A DNA stretch of 6,820 nt, taken from assembly GCA_934589835.1 (NCBI GenBank), contig CAKTOK010000059.1, positions 1-6,820 on the forward strand, in the 5' to 3' direction. Source of the DNA: an uncultured Oscillospiraceae bacterium. Its GTDB lineage: Bacteria; Bacillota; Clostridia; Oscillospirales; Oscillospiraceae. A model generated the notes under the pieces. That model was given only the letters and a program-made list of their open reading frames with translations, did not search any database and was not told where the DNA came from. Within the stretch, counting starts at the first letter, position 1. Each line of letters opens with the position of its first letter. A program made the translations under genes and the position numbers. Shown one piece after another: positions 1-5,803 of this stretch.

Positions 1-443
1 CCGTCCACCAGCAGCTCATAGCTGTCCAGATTGATCTCCAGCTTGTCGAACACCAGCTTTTTCTTGGTGTCGTCGGGGATCTCGCTGCGGCGCAGCACCG
101 CGTTGATGCGGGCCATCAGTTCCTTCATCTCAAAGGGCTTCACCAGATAGTCGTCCGCCCCCATCTCCAGGCCGGTGATGCGGTCGCCCACATCGCTCTT
201 GGCCGTCAGCATGATGATGGGCGTTTTCCCCTTCTCGCGGATATGGGCGCACACGGCCCAGCCGTCCATCACCGGCAGCATGATGTCCAGCAGCACCATG
301 TCCGGCGCCTGCCTGTCGTATTCCTCCACCGCCTTGCCGCCGTCGTAGGCCAGCCGGACCTCGAAGCCCTCCTTCTCCAGATACATCCGGATCAGCTCCG
401 ATATGTTGCGGTCATCCTCCACCACCAGAATGTTGCGTGCCAT
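1..443 (-). CDS. OmpR/PhoB-family DNA-binding response regulator, 3' end outside window
   Basis: Transcription factor of a two-component system; a partner histidine kinase should phosphorylate it. Only the first 147 codons are inside the window, and the reading frame is open to the left edge. The start is MARNILVVEDDRN. The receiver domain spans about residues 1-120, with acidic pocket D10/D11, phospho-acceptor D53 (LLDIMLP), switch T80 (MLTAK) and K102 (VKPF). The stretch from about residue 129 (KKLVFDKLEINL) is the start of an OmpR-type winged-helix domain. The ATG at 443 is preceded by AGGAGGA at 451-457, which supports this start. Its own promoter lies just upstream. spoIID is upstream on the same strand, 98 nt away, with no clear terminator between, so read-through is possible. 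A kinase gene probably follows beyond the left edge, which cannot be seen. The regulon cannot be told from the receiver sequence alone. Confidence 0.93.
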   Translation of the reverse strand, partial: MARNILVVEDDRNISELIRMYLEKEGFEVRLAYDGGKAVEEYDRQAPDMVLLDIMLPVMDGWAVCAHIREKGKTPIIMLTAKSDVGDRITGLEMGADDYLVKPFEMKELMARINAVLRRSEIPDDTKKKLVFDKLEINLDSYELLVD

Positions 444-479
444 GGCCGTCTCCTCCTACTCGGTGTATTTTTACCTGTA

Positions 480-508
480 ATTATACCGGCCAGCCTGAAT
501 TATTCCTG
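480..508 (-). promoter_or_regulatory. Promoter of the response regulator gene (perfect -10, poor -35)
   Basis: Read on the minus strand, TATAAT lies at 485-480. It predicts a transcript start near 473 and a leader of about 30 nt containing the AGGAGGA ribosome binding site. At a 17-nt spacing the -35 position (508-503) reads CAGGAA, which barely resembles TTGACA. A perfect -10 with a poor -35 is typical of activator-dependent promoters, and the -35 position is covered by the 11-bp repeats described separately. Confidence 0.6.
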
Positions 509-521
509 AACGTTTTGTAAA
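494..521 (-). promoter_or_regulatory. Candidate response-regulator operator: three half-sites at 11-bp spacing
   Basis: On the minus strand TTTACA (521-516), TTCAGG (510-505) and TTCAGG (499-494) start exactly 11 bp apart, with 5-nt spacers. Relative to the TATAAT box they fall at about -48 to -21. OmpR/PhoB-family regulators bind direct repeats with this period on one face of the helix; the B. subtilis PhoP box is TTAACA-like repeats in the same promoter zone. The site therefore suggests control by this kind of regulator, possibly autoregulation by the adjacent gene. The spacing is seen in the sequence; the binding is inferred. Confidence 0.45.
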
Positions 522-541
522 TTCCCGTCGGTATATCGCCT

Positions 542-1558
542 TTATTGTACCACAGCCTTTCCGGTTTGTACAGTCTCCGGCGCCGGTCCCACGGTAATGC
601 CCGCATAATACCACGTCAGGATCTCCTGCCACGTCTTCCCCTGCCGCGCCAGCTCGTTGGCGCCGTACTGGCTCATGCCCACGCCGTGGCCGTAGCCGGT
701 GACGCGGAACGTCACCTGCTCCGCCGCGGCCTCCACGGTGAAGCACGCCGACCGCAGGGAGAAAATACGCCGCACCTCCACGCCCCGCAGGGCCGTGCCG
801 CACACCTCAATGGTCCCCACCCTGCCCGAGGCGTCCCGTTCCGCCGCGCCGAACCACTTGTCCGGCCCACCGCTGAAGGTCAGCTCCGGATGGGCCGCCG
901 AAAGCAGCGCCTTGGCCTCCGCCGCCGTGAACGTGGCGGCGCTGTAGTAGTTGGGCACCGTCTCCTCTCCCTCGGGACTGTCCACGCTCCTGAGATACGG
1001 CACGTCGCCGCTCCACACGCTGCCTGCCGCTTCCGTCTTTCCCGCGGAGGAGGAATGGAACACCGCCAGAATGGGTTGGCCGTCGTACAGCGCCACCTGC
1101 CCGTCCGTGGCAGCCACCGCCTCCTCGATGCGGGCCTCCCAGCCCGCGAAATCATCGCCCCATTTCTCCTGTGCCGCCGCCACCGGCAGCCATGCGCTGC
1201 AGCAGGCCGGATCGGTACACACATCCGCCTGCGGATGGGCCTCCTTCCGTCCCGCCGCCAGCTGGTAGTACACATACGTCCGCTCTGCCGCCGCCTGCGC
1301 CCGCAGGGCCTCCCGCTCAAAGCTGGCGGGCATCTCGCCCCGCACCACGCCCTGTAAGTACACGTCCAGCGCCATATCCTCCGTCTCGCCGCCATCCAGC
1401 ACCCGCAGCGTCACCGCGCCGTCCCGCTGTCCCTGCGCCGCCGGCTCCCGCGCCGCGCTGCCGTCCTCCTCCGGTATCGTACCGCTCTCCGCCGTCAGAT
1501 ACGCTCCGCCGAACAGCAGCACCGTCAGCACCAGCGCCGCCGCCATAGACCGCCGCAT
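542..1558 (-). CDS. spoIID: SpoIID-type sporulation peptidoglycan lytic transglycosylase
   Basis: SpoIID cleaves glycan strands of septal peptidoglycan during engulfment of the forespore, with SpoIIP and SpoIIM. The 338-residue protein matches the usual length (about 340). Residues 5-22 form an N-terminal membrane anchor, followed by a charged, low-complexity linker to about residue 48. The SpoIID/LytB domain follows: LDVYLQGVVRGEMP (64-77) holds the expected catalytic Glu (E75), then EALRAQAAAERTYVYY (83-98). H108, C114 and C120 have the same spacing (+6, +12) as the zinc ligands described for Clostridioides difficile SpoIID. FHSSSAGKT lies at 167-175 and GYGHGVGMSQYGA at 288-300. The ATG at 1558 has GGAGGTGAT at 1570-1562, with 7 nt between GGAGG and the ATG. 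The gene is bounded upstream by the tadA terminator, so it starts its own transcript. A SpoIID-like cell-wall protein without a sporulation role is possible, but the ligand pattern and the nearby bofA favour sporulation. Confidence 0.9.
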   Translation of the reverse strand: MRRSMAAALVLTVLLFGGAYLTAESGTIPEEDGSAAREPAAQGQRDGAVTLRVLDGGETEDMALDVYLQGVVRGEMPASFEREALRAQAAAERTYVYYQLAAGRKEAHPQADVCTDPACCSAWLPVAAAQEKWGDDFAGWEARIEEAVAATDGQVALYDGQPILAVFHSSSAGKTEAAGSVWSGDVPYLRSVDSPEGEETVPNYYSAATFTAAEAKALLSAAHPELTFSGGPDKWFGAAERDASGRVGTIEVCGTALRGVEVRRIFSLRSACFTVEAAAEQVTFRVTGYGHGVGMSQYGANELARQGKTWQEILTWYYAGITVGPAPETVQTGKAVVQ

Positions 1559-1576
1559 ACCATCACCTCCGGCCCC

Positions 1577-1606
1577 AGTCTATGACGGCCTGTCCCCCCT
1601 TTATGC
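1577..1606 (-). promoter_or_regulatory. Possible sigma-E-type promoter of spoIID
   Basis: Between the tadA terminator and spoIID, the minus strand reads GCATAAA (1606-1600), 15 nt, then CATAGACT (1584-1577). The B. subtilis sigma-E consensus is roughly KMATATT, 14-15 nt, CATACAnT. The -10 matches except at one position and the -35 keeps its ATA core. spoIID is a sigma-E gene in B. subtilis. The weakness is that the predicted transcript start, near 1570, falls at the edge of the ribosome binding site and leaves a leader of only about 12 nt. Confidence 0.3.
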
Positions 1607-1608
1607 CC

Positions 1609-1634
1609 AAAAAGGCGGGGTGCATCACCCCGCC
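1609..1634 (-). terminator. Intrinsic terminator of tadA
   Basis: GGCGGGGTG (1614-1622) and CACCCCGCC (1626-1634) form a perfect 9-bp GC-rich stem with a 3-nt loop. On the minus strand it is followed by TTTTT (1613-1609). It begins 8 nt after the tadA stop codon, which is the expected position, and separates tadA from spoIID. Confidence 0.9.
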
Positions 1635-1642
1635 TCAATGCC

Positions 1643-2092
1643 TTATTTCTCCCGCATGGCCGTGAAAAAGCCGCTCAGCAGCCGGCGGCTCTCCTCCGCG
1701 CAGATACCTCCCACCAGCTGGGGCCGGTGGGGAAACGCCTCCATGAACAGATTCAGCACGCCGCCGCAGGCGCCCATGGCCTCGTCCCGTGCGCCGTAGA
1801 ATACCCGTGCCACTCTGGCGTTGATGATGGCCCCCGCGCACATGGGACACGGCTCCAGCGTCACATACAGGTCGCAGCCCTCCAGCCGCCAGGAGCCCAG
1901 CGCCTCGTTGGCCTGCGCCATGGCCTCCATCTCCGCGTGGGACCACACGGCCTGCTTTTCCTCCCGCCGGTTCCGGCCCCGCCCGATGACGCGGCCCGCG
2001 CAGACGATGACGCAGCCCACCGGCACCTCGCCGTGCGCCGCCGCCTCCCGCGCCAGCGCCAGCGCCTGCTCCATGTAGTCTCTGTGCTCCAT
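1643..2092 (-). CDS. tadA: tRNA-specific adenosine deaminase TadA
   Basis: TadA deaminates adenosine 34 to inosine in the tRNA-Arg(ACG) anticodon, allowing wobble decoding of CGN arginine codons; it is usually essential. The 149-residue length fits the family. The zinc and catalytic signatures are complete: HAE at 52-54 (H52 zinc ligand, E54 proton shuttle) and PCPMC at 81-85 (C82 and C85 zinc ligands). The flanking VTLEPCPMCAGAIINARV is characteristic. GEVPVGCVIV (21-30) lies in the N-terminal part of the deaminase fold. The ATG at 2092 has AAAGGA at 2103-2098 with 5 nt spacing. The gene appears to be transcribed alone, divergently from yaaL-bofA, and ends at a strong terminator. I found no convincing promoter for it in the gap upstream. 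Confidence 0.95.
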   Translation of the reverse strand: MEHRDYMEQALALAREAAAHGEVPVGCVIVCAGRVIGRGRNRREEKQAVWSHAEMEAMAQANEALGSWRLEGCDLYVTLEPCPMCAGAIINARVARVFYGARDEAMGACGGVLNLFMEAFPHRPQLVGGICAEESRRLLSGFFTAMREK

Positions 2093-2137
2093 CTCTGTCC
2101 TTTCCGGGGGAACGGTGTCGCCCCTGATTAACGCCGG

Positions 2138-2172
2138 TCATATTTGTCCAAACTATCCGTACACTATACAAG
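2138..2172 (+). promoter_or_regulatory. Possible promoter of the DUF2508-bofA pair (sigma-E-like, or weak sigma-A)
   Basis: TCATATT (2138-2144) fits the sigma-E -35 consensus KMATATT fully. CGTACACT (2158-2165) differs from CATACAnT at one position, although the 13-nt spacer is about one base short. B. subtilis bofA is a sigma-E gene. An overlapping sigma-A reading is TTGTCC (2144-2149) with TATACA (2165-2170), but its 15-nt spacer is also short. Either would give a leader of about 10-20 nt before the GGGAGG at 2175-2180. Confidence 0.35.
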
Positions 2173-2187
2173 ACGGGAGGAATCACC

Positions 2188-2514
2188 ATGGCCAAACGAC
2201 CCACCACCGACCCCGCGCTCCGCCAGCTGAAGCAGGAGCTGCTCAACACCACACAGGCCCTGAAGGACGCCTACATCCGCTTCAACCTCGTCTGCGACTC
2301 GGAGCTGATCGACGCCAGCATCTATGAGATCAGCGCTCTGAAGGCCCGCTGCAACTACCTGCTGCGCCGCATCAAGGAGCTCAGCGGCGAGCCGGTGCCC
2401 TCCGCCGTTCCCAGAGCGCATCCGGTACAGGCCGCGTCCGCCGCGGCGGAGGAGCCGCCCGCGCCCTGCGTCGCCGCCGACGCCATGAAAGGAGGCCCCG
2501 CATGTCGCTCGTAG
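2188..2514 (+). CDS. yaaL: DUF2508 (YaaL-family) protein with Ala/Pro-rich tail
   Basis: Small soluble protein of unknown function. The core, about residues 9-66, contains RFNLVCDSELIDASIYEISA (31-50) and LKARCNYLLRRIKEL, the pattern I recognise from YaaL/DUF2508 proteins, which commonly sit just before bofA. The core is helical and charged. Residues 68-108 form an extension rich in Ala and Pro, making this protein longer than B. subtilis YaaL (about 74 residues). The end of the tail is also the coding DNA that carries the bofA ribosome binding site, so part of it may exist for coupling. The start ATG is preceded by GGGAGG at 2175-2180, 7 nt away. Overlap with bofA is 13 bp. The family assignment rests on motif memory and gene order. 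Confidence 0.8.
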   Translation: MAKRPTTDPALRQLKQELLNTTQALKDAYIRFNLVCDSELIDASIYEISALKARCNYLLRRIKELSGEPVPSAVPRAHPVQAASAAAEEPPAPCVAADAMKGGPACRS

Positions 2515-2768
2515 AAAAATGTGCGCTGGGGCTGGTGCTGCTGTTTCTGCTGGTGGCCTGCCTGCGCCTGCTGCGCCAGCCGCTGAAGCTGGCGCTGCGG
2601 GTGCTGGTCAACAGCGCCCTGGGCTTCTGCGCCGTGTGGCTGCTGAACACGACCACCGCCGTCACCGGTCTGTCGCTGGGCCTGAACGTTTTCAACGCCC
2701 TGACCATCGGTATTCTGGGCGTCCCGGGCCTCGGCCTGCTGCTCCTGCTCCAGTGGGTGCTGCTGTGA
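2502..2768 (+). CDS. bofA: Pro-sigma-K processing inhibitor BofA
   Basis: In B. subtilis BofA holds the intramembrane protease SpoIVFB inactive in the outer forespore membrane until the forespore signals, thereby timing pro-sigma-K cleavage. The 88-residue protein matches the family length (about 87). It has a hydrophobic helix at 8-24, a short basic stretch (RLLRQPLK, 22-29), a second helix around 33-50 ending LLN, and the typical C-terminal segment with LNVFNALTIGILGVPGLGLL at 61-80. AAAGGAGG (2488-2495) lies 6 nt before the ATG inside the preceding gene, so translation is probably coupled. recR, its usual neighbour, is not present here. The stop is 5 nt from the end of the convergent glycoside hydrolase. 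Whether the host has SpoIVFB/SpoIVFA cannot be judged from this window. Confidence 0.9.
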   Translation: MSLVEKCALGLVLLFLLVACLRLLRQPLKLALRVLVNSALGFCAVWLLNTTTAVTGLSLGLNVFNALTIGILGVPGLGLLLLLQWVLL

Positions 2769-2773
2769 CGCCC

Positions 2774-4510
2774 TCAGAACCGCAGCTTTTCGTTGATGCG
2801 CCGCATCCGCTGCTCCTCCGGCTTACATACCCGCCTGTCAAACGTCAGCAGGCCGTTGACCTCATCCTCCACATCGCTGATCTGGGTATAGACTGCCGCT
2901 GACAGTCCCTCAGCAGCGATGAGGGGGATGACTTCGTTTTCATAGAGCTTCTCCACCGCATCCATCCACCGCTCCGTATCCCGATACGTCCGGTAGCCGA
3001 AGGCCTTCTCCGCGGTGCAGTGCCCCTCCACCGGCAGGCTGTACCCGCCGAACTCCGTAAGGGCCAGCGCCCGCCTGCCGTCGTGCTTCAGCCGTACCGG
3101 CCGGTAGTAGACATGGCAGGACCGCAGATCCCCCGCCCCCTGGTCGTGCCAGCCGGAGGCGTGATCCACCAGCCGCGTGGGGTCCAGCGCCCGCACCTTT
3201 TCCGCCATCCGCGCCGCGTCGAACTGGCCCCAGCCCTCGTTGAACGGCGTCCACAGGTACAGGCTCACGCAGTTGTACAGCAGCGCCACCGTGTCCTCCA
3301 GCTCCCGCTCATACTGGGCGCGTCCCGCCGCGCCGGCCCGCCCCAACCGGCGGGAGGGCCGGTCGTTCAGATGTATTCCCAGAAAGGGCAGCGCCTGCGT
3401 ATACAGCGGGTCGAACCGCTCGAAGCCGGACACCATATCCTGCCATACCAGCATCCCCAGGCGGTCGCAGTGGTAGTACCACCGCAGCGGCTCGATCTTG
3501 ATGTGCTTACGCAGCATCCGGAATCCCAGTCCCTTGGCGGTCTCGATGTCGTGGCGCATGGCCTCGTCCGACGGCGGCGTATACAGCCCGTCGGACCAGT
3601 ATCCCTGATCCAGCAGGCCCGACTGGAAGTACGGCTCGTTGTTCAGCGCCAGCACCGTCCGCCCCTCGTGCTGCATAAGGGAGCATTTCCGCATCCCGAA
3701 GTAGCTGGTGACGCGATCCTCCTCCAGCACGATCTCCACATCGTACAAAAACGGATCCTCCGGCCGCCATGGCCGGAGCTGCGCCGCCGGAATGACCGCC
3801 GTGCCGTTGCCGTCTTCATCGGCGCAGCCCTCCGCGATCACCGTTCCCGCCGCCCGCACCGTAAAGCGGGCGCCTGCCGGCCTGCCCGCCTCGATGTGCC
3901 AGCGCAGGGCTCTTTCATCGAGGTCCGGCGTCAGCCGGATGCTTTTCACATAGTTCTCCGGTACACTCTCCAGCCACACCGTCTGCCAGATGCCGCTGGT
4001 GGCGGTATACCAGATGCCGCCCCGCCTGTACCGCTGCTTGCCCATACCGTACACACCGCTGTCCGCATCGTCGGTGACGGCCACGGTCAGCCGCTGCTCC
4101 CCATCGGTCAGCAGCGCCGTGATATCCAGACAGAAGGGCAGATAGCCTCCCTCGTGGCGGCCCGCCTCCCGCCCGTTCACCAGCACGCGGCAGCACTGGT
4201 CCACCGCGCCGAAGTGCAGCAGCACCCGATCCCGCCGGAACCCCTCCGGCAGGGTGAATGTCCGCTCATACCACAGCGTCTCCCCGCTTTGCAGCTGAAA
4301 GCCGCAGCCGGACAGCAGGCTCTCCGGCGCAAAGGGCACCAGAATCTTGCCGGCGTTCCGGCGGGTGTACTCGTCCCCGTCCTCCACCGCGTAGTCCCAC
4401 AGCCCGTTGAGGCACAGATAGCTCTCCCGCACCAGCTGGGGCCGCGGATACTCCGGCAGCGGACAGGCTCTGTCCAGCGTCTCGCCCCACGGCGTATACA
4501 GCGCTCTCAT
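2774..4510 (-). CDS. Glycoside hydrolase family 2 enzyme, intracellular, substrate unknown
   Basis: Retaining exo-glycosidase of the LacZ/UidA superfamily. The 578 residues show the GH2 order: N-terminal jelly-roll (about 30-185, with LNGLWDY at 34-40 and the RGGIWYTATSGIWQTVWLE region at 163-181), an immunoglobulin-like domain (about 186-275) and a TIM barrel to the end. The acid/base is N424-E425 (PFNEGWGQF) and the probable nucleophile is E486 (LTEFGGY); RKHIKIE (334-340) and LVWQDM (354-359) are barrel motifs. No signal peptide is visible, so it should act in the cytoplasm on sugar brought in by the upstream transporter. Its ATG overlaps that gene's stop (ATGA), with AGGAGGGAGG at 4527-4518. 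The place of the beta-glucuronidase Asn-x-Lys motif reads NGL (552-554), which argues against a glucuronidase. Beta-galactosidase, beta-mannosidase or another activity remains open. Confidence 0.9.
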   Translation of the reverse strand: MRALYTPWGETLDRACPLPEYPRPQLVRESYLCLNGLWDYAVEDGDEYTRRNAGKILVPFAPESLLSGCGFQLQSGETLWYERTFTLPEGFRRDRVLLHFGAVDQCCRVLVNGREAGRHEGGYLPFCLDITALLTDGEQRLTVAVTDDADSGVYGMGKQRYRRGGIWYTATSGIWQTVWLESVPENYVKSIRLTPDLDERALRWHIEAGRPAGARFTVRAAGTVIAEGCADEDGNGTAVIPAAQLRPWRPEDPFLYDVEIVLEEDRVTSYFGMRKCSLMQHEGRTVLALNNEPYFQSGLLDQGYWSDGLYTPPSDEAMRHDIETAKGLGFRMLRKHIKIEPLRWYYHCDRLGMLVWQDMVSGFERFDPLYTQALPFLGIHLNDRPSRRLGRAGAAGRAQYERELEDTVALLYNCVSLYLWTPFNEGWGQFDAARMAEKVRALDPTRLVDHASGWHDQGAGDLRSCHVYYRPVRLKHDGRRALALTEFGGYSLPVEGHCTAEKAFGYRTYRDTERWMDAVEKLYENEVIPLIAAEGLSAAVYTQISDVEDEVNGLLTFDRRVCKPEEQRMRRINEKLRF

Positions 4511-5802
4511 ACGGCGGCCTCCCTCCTCTGCTGTTTTTTCAAAAAGAATACCGGCACAGCCAACAGCACCAGCACCGCGGCCGCCGCCAGAAAGATCTCC
4601 GCCGTGGGCACCTGCTTCACCACGCCCAGCTCTTCATAGGTCATGCCGGTGCCGCGGATGACAGCCACGCCGATATACGGCCCCGTCACCATAGGCAGCA
4701 GCACCTGAAACAGAATGCGGATGCCCTGAAGCAGGCCGGCCTTTCCCTCCGGCGTATGGTCGCGGATCAGCCCGTTGCAGCAGGCGGAGACCACCATGCC
4801 GCCGCCCAGCATGACGATACCGGCGCACAGCACGAACCACTGATCCCGCGCGAAATACATCAGCACCAGCCCCACGATGCCCACAACGCCCGCCGCCGGC
4901 AGGCACCGCAGCTTGCCCAGCCGGTCGATGGGCCGTCCCATCAGCACCGACACCGCCGAGCTGATCACCAGCACGCCCGCCAGCAGCAGCGTGTAGTCCG
5001 TGATCCCCAGAAACCGCTGGATATAGATGATCAGATACGGCATATACACCTGCTGGCTCATGCAGTACACCCCCAGACATGCCAGCGACAGGTACAGCGC
5101 CGGATGCCCCTTCACCACCGACGGCCGCAGGCCGTACAGGATGTTGGAAAAGTATGTGCCCTGCCCCCGCTCCAGCGGCGGCTCCTTGATGAGAAAGCAG
5201 CCCAGCACGCCGCCCAGCAGCGTCAGGCCGCCTACGATGTCAAAAAACGTGGCCCACCGGCCCTGCTGCGTCAGACCGTCCAGCGCCCCGAACACCACCA
5301 GCATGGCCGCCAGCGGCATCACCGCCAGCACCGTCTCCACCCGTCCGCGGTTCTCCGGCACGGTGACGTCCGTGACCCATGCGTTGAACGCCGCATCGTT
5401 GGCGGCGGAGCCGAAAAACGTCATCACGCAGTCCAGTATCACCACCAGCACCGCCGTGGCGTGGGCCGCCTGTACCGCCGCCGCATCCCAGCTGATGACG
5501 GGGACGCGGACAAGCCCGAACGCCGCGATGCTGACGCCCCACAGCAGGTAGCCCGCCACGATGAAGGCCTTCCGCCGTCCCAGCCTGTCGCTGAGGGCGC
5601 CCATCACCAGCGTCGTCACCGTGGCCGTCACCGCGCTCCATGCCACCATGGCCGCGATCATGGCCGGATCGCCGGAGATGGTGTTGTACAGGAACACGTT
5701 GAAGTACATATTCTCGATGACCCACGCGATCTGCCCGAACAGGCCGAACACCAGCAGCGCCGCCCACGTCCGGCCTCCCAGCGCAAAGGGCTTTTTCGTC
5801 AT
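4507..5802 (-). CDS. MFS transporter, probable glycoside/sugar importer
   Basis: Integral membrane secondary transporter of 431 residues, with about 12 hydrophobic segments. The N-terminal half has the family signature GALSDRLGRRK (68-78) in the loop between segments 2 and 3; the second half has a related GRPIDRLGK (289-297). NRGRV (151-155) lies after segment 4. The opening segment, with QIAWVIENMYFNVFL at 24-38, resembles the sugar-linked SLC45/GPH-like branch, but I assign that only loosely. The C-terminus ends in a basic tail (LKKQQRR). The ATG at 5802 has AAGGAGGA at 5818-5811, inside the 3' end of the ttcA-like gene, and starts 1 nt after that gene's stop. Translational coupling to the downstream glycoside hydrolase suggests it imports that enzyme's substrate. 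Substrate and driving ion are unknown. Confidence 0.88.
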   Translation of the reverse strand: MTKKPFALGGRTWAALLVFGLFGQIAWVIENMYFNVFLYNTISGDPAMIAAMVAWSAVTATVTTLVMGALSDRLGRRKAFIVAGYLLWGVSIAAFGLVRVPVISWDAAAVQAAHATAVLVVILDCVMTFFGSAANDAAFNAWVTDVTVPENRGRVETVLAVMPLAAMLVVFGALDGLTQQGRWATFFDIVGGLTLLGGVLGCFLIKEPPLERGQGTYFSNILYGLRPSVVKGHPALYLSLACLGVYCMSQQVYMPYLIIYIQRFLGITDYTLLLAGVLVISSAVSVLMGRPIDRLGKLRCLPAAGVVGIVGLVLMYFARDQWFVLCAGIVMLGGGMVVSACCNGLIRDHTPEGKAGLLQGIRILFQVLLPMVTGPYIGVAVIRGTGMTYEELGVVKQVPTAEIFLAAAAVLVLLAVPVFFLKKQQRREAAV

Positions 5803-5803
5803 A

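Noticed and set aside
482..535. 7-nt inverted repeat TATACCG / CGGTATA flanking the response regulator operator
   Set aside because: The arms are 40 nt apart and one is part of the -10 region; a 7-bp match of this kind is easily due to chance, and it is not a terminator.
545..1357. Plus-strand open frame (270 codons) opposite spoIID
   Set aside because: Antisense shadow of a gene with intact SpoIID motifs; low-complexity composition.
2104..2126. Possible GGGG/CCCC hairpin near the tadA ribosome binding site, and a possible SRP RNA in this gap
   Set aside because: The stem is only 4 bp with a poor interior. The SRP RNA core (the GGAAG-type loop context) is absent and the gap is too short for the RNA plus control signals.
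3760..3778. Palindrome-like CCGGCCGCCATGGCCGG inside the glycoside hydrolase
   Set aside because: It lies in coding sequence of high GC, has no T-run and is fully explained by codons of the gene.
3020..4639. Long plus-strand open frame (539 codons) opposite the glycoside hydrolase
   Set aside because: It is a mirror of a GC-rich real gene. Its translation is rich in Arg, His, Gln and Pro with no domain pattern, and the minus-strand frame has complete GH2 catalytic motifs.
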